A stretch of 64,000 nucleotides of DNA from Myxococcota bacterium (GTDB lineage Bacteria > Myxococcota_A > Polyangia > HGW-17). How positions within the stretch are numbered: the first letter of the stretch is position 1; each line of letters opens with the position of its first letter. The DNA lies in contig JAHJMN010000199.1 of NCBI GenBank assembly GCA_018821305.1, positions 25,521-89,520 of the forward strand. Direction: 5' to 3'. The notes under the pieces were generated by a model, which did not search any database, was not told where the DNA came from, and saw only the letters and a program-made list of their open reading frames with translations. This document shows, one piece after another, positions 61,532-64,000 of the stretch. The position numbers were made by a program, and so were the translations under genes.

Positions 61532-62548
61532 ATGAATATATCCAGAGAATTGCGTGAGGCCTCTTCCCAGTTTATCAAAGCTACGGAAATTGACCAATGG
61601 GTAGAAATGAAATGCAGTCTTGAGACTTCATGGGGGCAATCCTTTCTTTTGAAGTATCATGGCGCTTTTTTGTGCATTACAAAAAGTAGTTTTTCCACTC
61701 CCTGGGAAATGGTTGAATTGGATTCTCAGGTAACACCGTGGATTGAAGAGTCTGATTTTGAACAATTTCTTGTGATTACAGGAAAAAACGGTAATAAATA
61801 TAGAGTGAAATTATATGCTCTTGAGAAAGATTCTTTAGATAATTTTCTTAAATCATTCGAGGATTCTTCAGATCATAGACATGTTTCTCCATCTATCAGG
61901 GAAGATGAACTAAGAGTACTTTCAGATTTTGAAAGCCATGTGCAAGGAATAGAAAAAGGCTCAAAACCTCAAGATGGAGTCGGGTTTATTGATCCTGTTT
62001 ATGGTTCAAGTTCTAAATCCGTTGTTTTAAATAATGATGACAGGCAGGGCGCAGTCAGGGGCGTTGTAGAAAATAAGGATAATAGCGAACTGGAAAAAAT
62101 TGCACGAAAAGTTGAATCAAAAGTAATTAACACAGTAAAAAAATTCACTTCAGAAAAGGACGGCAGTAGCATTTCTCCTTATGAAGATGATCCGCAATTA
62201 TCAAAAGAATCGGATCTCTCGTGGCATGGAAAAAGTCATATTGAATCCTTGCGTACCCTGGCGGATTTGAGTATTTCCAAGGGTGAATATGCTAAGGCAT
62301 TAAATTATTTAAAAGAAATACTTGTAAAGTTACCTCACGAAAGAAGCACAGTATCCAGTATATTGAAAGTATTAGAAAATATGCAGGATTATTCCGAGAT
62401 GTCTTCTTTTCTGAGAGAAAGTGCACTTGCAACTTCTATTGGCCAGACAAGAGACTACTATTGTGATCAGGGAGTTATTTTAGCGAGATCCAAACTGAAT
62501 GATGAATCTCTTGCTCAGGAATTTCTAAAATTAAAAGATGGCCTATGA
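61532..62548 (+). CDS. Cytoplasmic protein with C-terminal TPR-like repeats
   Basis: The 338-residue product has no signal or membrane helix. Residues 1-115 form an alpha/beta region (WGQSFLLKYHGAFLCITKSS, QFLVITGKNGNKYRVKLYAL) like a PH-fold or similar beta domain. A charged, probably disordered linker follows. The last 120 residues carry TPR-like helices (LADLSISKGEYAKALNYLKE, DYYCDQGVILARSKLNDES). I do not recognise a family. GGAG precedes the ATG, and the stop overlaps the start of the methyltransferase gene (ATGA). Confidence 0.74.
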   Translation: MNISRELREASSQFIKATEIDQWVEMKCSLETSWGQSFLLKYHGAFLCITKSSFSTPWEMVELDSQVTPWIEESDFEQFLVITGKNGNKYRVKLYALEKDSLDNFLKSFEDSSDHRHVSPSIREDELRVLSDFESHVQGIEKGSKPQDGVGFIDPVYGSSSKSVVLNNDDRQGAVRGVVENKDNSELEKIARKVESKVINTVKKFTSEKDGSSISPYEDDPQLSKESDLSWHGKSHIESLRTLADLSISKGEYAKALNYLKEILVKLPHERSTVSSILKVLENMQDYSEMSSFLRESALATSIGQTRDYYCDQGVILARSKLNDESLAQEFLKLKDGL

Positions 62549-63093
62549 TTCAGAATATTGCTATTTTACTTCTTTTTGTATTTTTAATTATAGAATCAAT
62601 ACAAGCACTTCTAAGCAGGAATAACGGAAAACCAAGGGAACTTTTATCCACTGTTTTCATAGTACTGAGTTCAACTATCTGGATTTTTTCCGCTATTGAT
62701 TTTTATCTAATCTCTTTCACAATATGCAAGTTTCCATCATTTGTTACGTGGATTGGCAATGCTTTATTTGCTTCAGGTATTGTTATCAGAACTATTGCTT
62801 TTATTCAACTTGGTCAATTTTATCATTACAATCTGAATATTAAAAATTCTCATCGCCTTATAATGACTGGAATTTATTCCCGAGTGAGACATCCACTTTA
62901 TCTAGGAACTCTGCTGGTGTTTTTCGGATTTCCACTTGCTGTGCAAAGTGCCGGGGGTATTGCTTTGTTCTTTCTTTTAGCCGTTCCGGCAGTGTGGTAC
63001 AGAATCAGAGTTGAGGAAAAAATGCTTTCCAGCCACTTTGGCAAAGAATGGAATGAATATGTCTCAACGACTTCGACTCTCTGGCCATTTTAA
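62545..63093 (+). CDS. ICMT/PEMT-like integral membrane methyltransferase
   Basis: The 182-residue product has four or five membrane helices and the family C-terminal signature: LIMTGIYSRVRHPLYLGTLL, then RIRVEEKMLSSHFGKEWNEY. This is the pattern of isoprenylcysteine carboxyl methyltransferase and phospholipid methyltransferase relatives. In bacteria, members methylate lipids, isoprenoids or unknown small molecules with S-adenosylmethionine. It is coupled to the TPR protein by ATGA overlap. A terminator lies just beyond, though its T tract suits the opposite strand. Confidence 0.87.
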   Translation: MIQNIAILLLFVFLIIESIQALLSRNNGKPRELLSTVFIVLSSTIWIFSAIDFYLISFTICKFPSFVTWIGNALFASGIVIRTIAFIQLGQFYHYNLNIKNSHRLIMTGIYSRVRHPLYLGTLLVFFGFPLAVQSAGGIALFFLLAVPAVWYRIRVEEKMLSSHFGKEWNEYVSTTSTLWPF

Positions 63094-63111
63094 GCAAAAA
63101 CGATTTCAGAG

Positions 63112-63145
63112 AAAAAAAATGCCCCGGAGATTAGACTCCGGGGCA
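63112..63145 (-). terminator. Rho-independent terminator of the comEA-like gene
   Basis: On the minus strand TGCCCCGGAG and CTCCGGGGCA form a 10-base GC-rich stem (63120-63145) with a six-base loop, followed by eight T. It lies 8 bases past the stop of the gene at 63154-63507. The convergent methyltransferase gene ends 27 bases away and may also use the stem, but has no T tract on its side. Confidence 0.9.
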
Positions 63146-63153
63146 ATACCTAA

Positions 63154-63507
63154 TTAGGATTTCCGCGGGATACGGCGTTTTACGATATCCGTATTACCTG
63201 AAGTTTTGAGATATTTTCCAATTTTTGACATCATTTTTGCACTGAAGCCCCTGAGCTTTCTCAGTTCGGAAATATTTGTGAACTGCTTTTTCGCTCGATA
63301 CTGAATTATTAAATCAGCTTTCTTTTTACCGATACCAGGAACGATGCGAAGCTTTGAGGCTGGGGCCGTGTTAATGTTTACCTGACCAGAGATCTCATAA
63401 TTATACTTTCTTTTTGCCGCAAATGCGGAAGTTGTAGCGAGGGCAGAAATAATGCCGGCAATGAGTAAAAAAATGATTGTTGAGCGGGAAGATGAATTTT
63501 GAAACAT
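63154..63507 (-). CDS. ComEA-like secreted helix-hairpin-helix protein
   Basis: The 117-residue product has a signal peptide or N-terminal anchor (TIIFLLIAGIISALATTSAF) and one ComEA-type helix-hairpin-helix domain: GQVNINTAPASKLRIVPGIG, then KKKADLIIQYRAKKQF, then ISELRKLRGFS. It ends in a basic tail. ComEA is the periplasmic DNA-binding protein that pulls DNA across the outer membrane during natural transformation. The strong GGAGG ribosome site fixes the start. It is monocistronic, with a sigma-54 promoter and a good terminator. Confidence 0.88.
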   Translation of the reverse strand: MFQNSSSRSTIIFLLIAGIISALATTSAFAAKRKYNYEISGQVNINTAPASKLRIVPGIGKKKADLIIQYRAKKQFTNISELRKLRGFSAKMMSKIGKYLKTSGNTDIVKRRIPRKS

Positions 63508-63532
63508 GGTAATATACCTCCGTTGGTTAATT

Positions 63533-63548
63533 CCCCGTTCATTCGGGG
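63533..63548 (-). promoter_or_regulatory. Leader hairpin of the comEA-like gene
   Basis: CCCCG (63533-63537) and CGGGG (63544-63548) form a 5-base GC stem with a six-base loop. If transcription starts about 12 bases after the -12 element of the sigma-54 promoter, this hairpin lies within the first few bases of the transcript and could stabilise it. Confidence 0.55.
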
Positions 63549-63562
63549 TGTTATGGTATATC

Positions 63563-63577
63563 GCACATCGCGTGCCA
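63563..63577 (-). promoter_or_regulatory. Sigma-54 promoter of the comEA-like gene
   Basis: On the minus strand TGGCACGCGATGTGC matches TGGCACG-N4-TTGC at all seven bases of the -24 box and three of four at the -12 box, with the required spacing. The start would be near 63551, about 44 bases before the ATG at 63507. Confidence 0.8.
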
Positions 63578-63716
63578 AGAACGTAAGTTGTTGTTAATAT
63601 ATGTTAAAATGGCAGATAGCCATGGTGGAAGGCTGTGAAAACGACTGAATATCGACAGGGAGGTTCTTATTCAGGCACTGTCTGTTAATAAGATCCCTGA
63701 TTCCCTGTTCCTGAAT

Positions 63717-63758
63717 CTGTTTACCTGACTTTCTGATTCCCTGTTAAAAAAATCAGGT
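63717..63758 (+). repeat. CTGTTTACCTGACT repeat, partner of 39897-39939
   Basis: This 42-base stretch matches 39897-39939 with only a few differences. It is surrounded by several short CTG/CAGG inverted pieces (TTCCTGAATC, GATTCCCTG, ATTCAGGAAATCAG) between 63670 and 63800 that could fold into a multi-hairpin structure. The 493-base gap 63508-64000 otherwise holds the comEA leader and promoter and the repeat at 63861. Confidence 0.75.
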
Positions 63759-63837
63759 ATTCAGGAAATCAGTAGCAGCAACAGGAAAATCAGGGGCTTT
63801 CTCTTGAAGTCCTCCTTTGAATTAAGTTACTATCGTA

Positions 63838-64000
63838 TTACTCCGCAAGCGGTCTAGTTTGTTCGTGTCCTGTAATTCGCTTCGCGAAGGATTTTATTAA
63901 AAATCCTAACAGGCCACTACCAGTAAATTCAACACCTTGCGGTTACTGTCCTGAGCAAAAAATCGGCGAAAAATTTGATTTCCGGTATTTCAGGACAGTA
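63838..64000 (+). repeat. Full-length palindromic repeat with flanking modules (runs off the edge)
   Basis: This copy shows how the modules join. TTACTCCGCAAGCGGTCTA (63838-63856) pairs with 39811-39829. GTTCGTGTCCTGTAATTCGC begins the main element at 63861. The double hairpin core, AACAGGCCACTACCAG and AAATTCAACACCTTGCGG follow, and TTACTGTCCTGAG ends it at 63955. Then 63955-64000 is the GCAAAAAATCGG module, ending TTTCAGGACAGTA, the reverse complement of the preceding arm. The element is cut by the window end. Confidence 0.9.

Noticed and set aside
63112..63145. Terminator for the plus-strand methyltransferase gene
   Set aside because: The stem is followed by T only on the minus strand; on the plus strand A residues precede the stem, so it mainly serves the comEA-like gene.

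Overview
The window looks like chromosome of an uncultivated bacterium related to Myxococcota or the former Deltaproteobacteria. By eye it is AT-rich and densely coded. Supporting markers are an AgmX-type protein (MJ0042 zinc ribbon, GYF_2 domain, TonB-like C-terminus), MopE-type Cys/Asp repeats ending in a MYXO-CTERM-like tail, five Cys-rich or small lipoproteins, a Roadblock-like protein, PilY1 with minor pilins, and two good sigma-54 promoters. The assignment is inference from gene content. No rRNA, tRNA, CRISPR array, intact insertion sequence or phage module was seen.

Layout. 1-1820 (minus): translation/RNA modification operon rpsP-rimM-trmD-RNA methyltransferase, with a good sigma-70 promoter. 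2041-7773: envelope proteins of unknown role, an EamA transporter and a large beta-sandwich repeat protein. 7924-15122: tightly packed operon with an unknown cytoplasmic protein, the AgmX-like protein, a lipoprotein, an intact DUF3857/transglutaminase protein, a paralogue that has lost the catalytic residues, and an RDD membrane protein. mnmA converges on it. 16358-23423: sigma-54-driven type IV pilus tip operon (PilX-like, small secreted protein, PilY1, PilV, PilW, FimT). 23441-28167: Cys-rich lipoproteins and the MopE-like surface protein. 28463-30404: ftsY and a two-helix membrane protein. 30567-38876: four-gene cluster of a TPR protein, a HEAT protein and two GT-C-like multi-spanning proteins, possibly an envelope glycosylation system. 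38992-46525: PAP2 phosphatase, ADP-forming acyl-CoA synthetase, Asn/Thr-linker lipoprotein, radical SAM-DUF2344 protein and a secreted protein. 47117-55332: hybrid histidine kinase, prmC, nth, parvulin-like lipoprotein, Roadblock-like protein and an inosine/guanosine kinase very close to the enterobacterial enzyme. 55668-63507: MATE transporter, an RND transporter fused to two cyclic-nucleotide-binding domains, an HD protein, a TPR protein, an ICMT-like methyltransferase, and a ComEA-like protein with its own sigma-54 promoter.

The most distinctive non-coding feature is a mosaic family of intergenic palindromic repeats built around arms like AGTTCGTGTCCTGTAA and TTACTGTCCTGAG with an internal double hairpin. 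It recurs in at least ten gaps. Several genes (the RDD gene, mnmA, prmC, the PAP2 gene) take their stop codon from it. Other points of interest are the pairing of sigma-54 control on the pilus-tip operon and comEA, the live/dead transglutaminase pair, and the RND-cNMP fusion.
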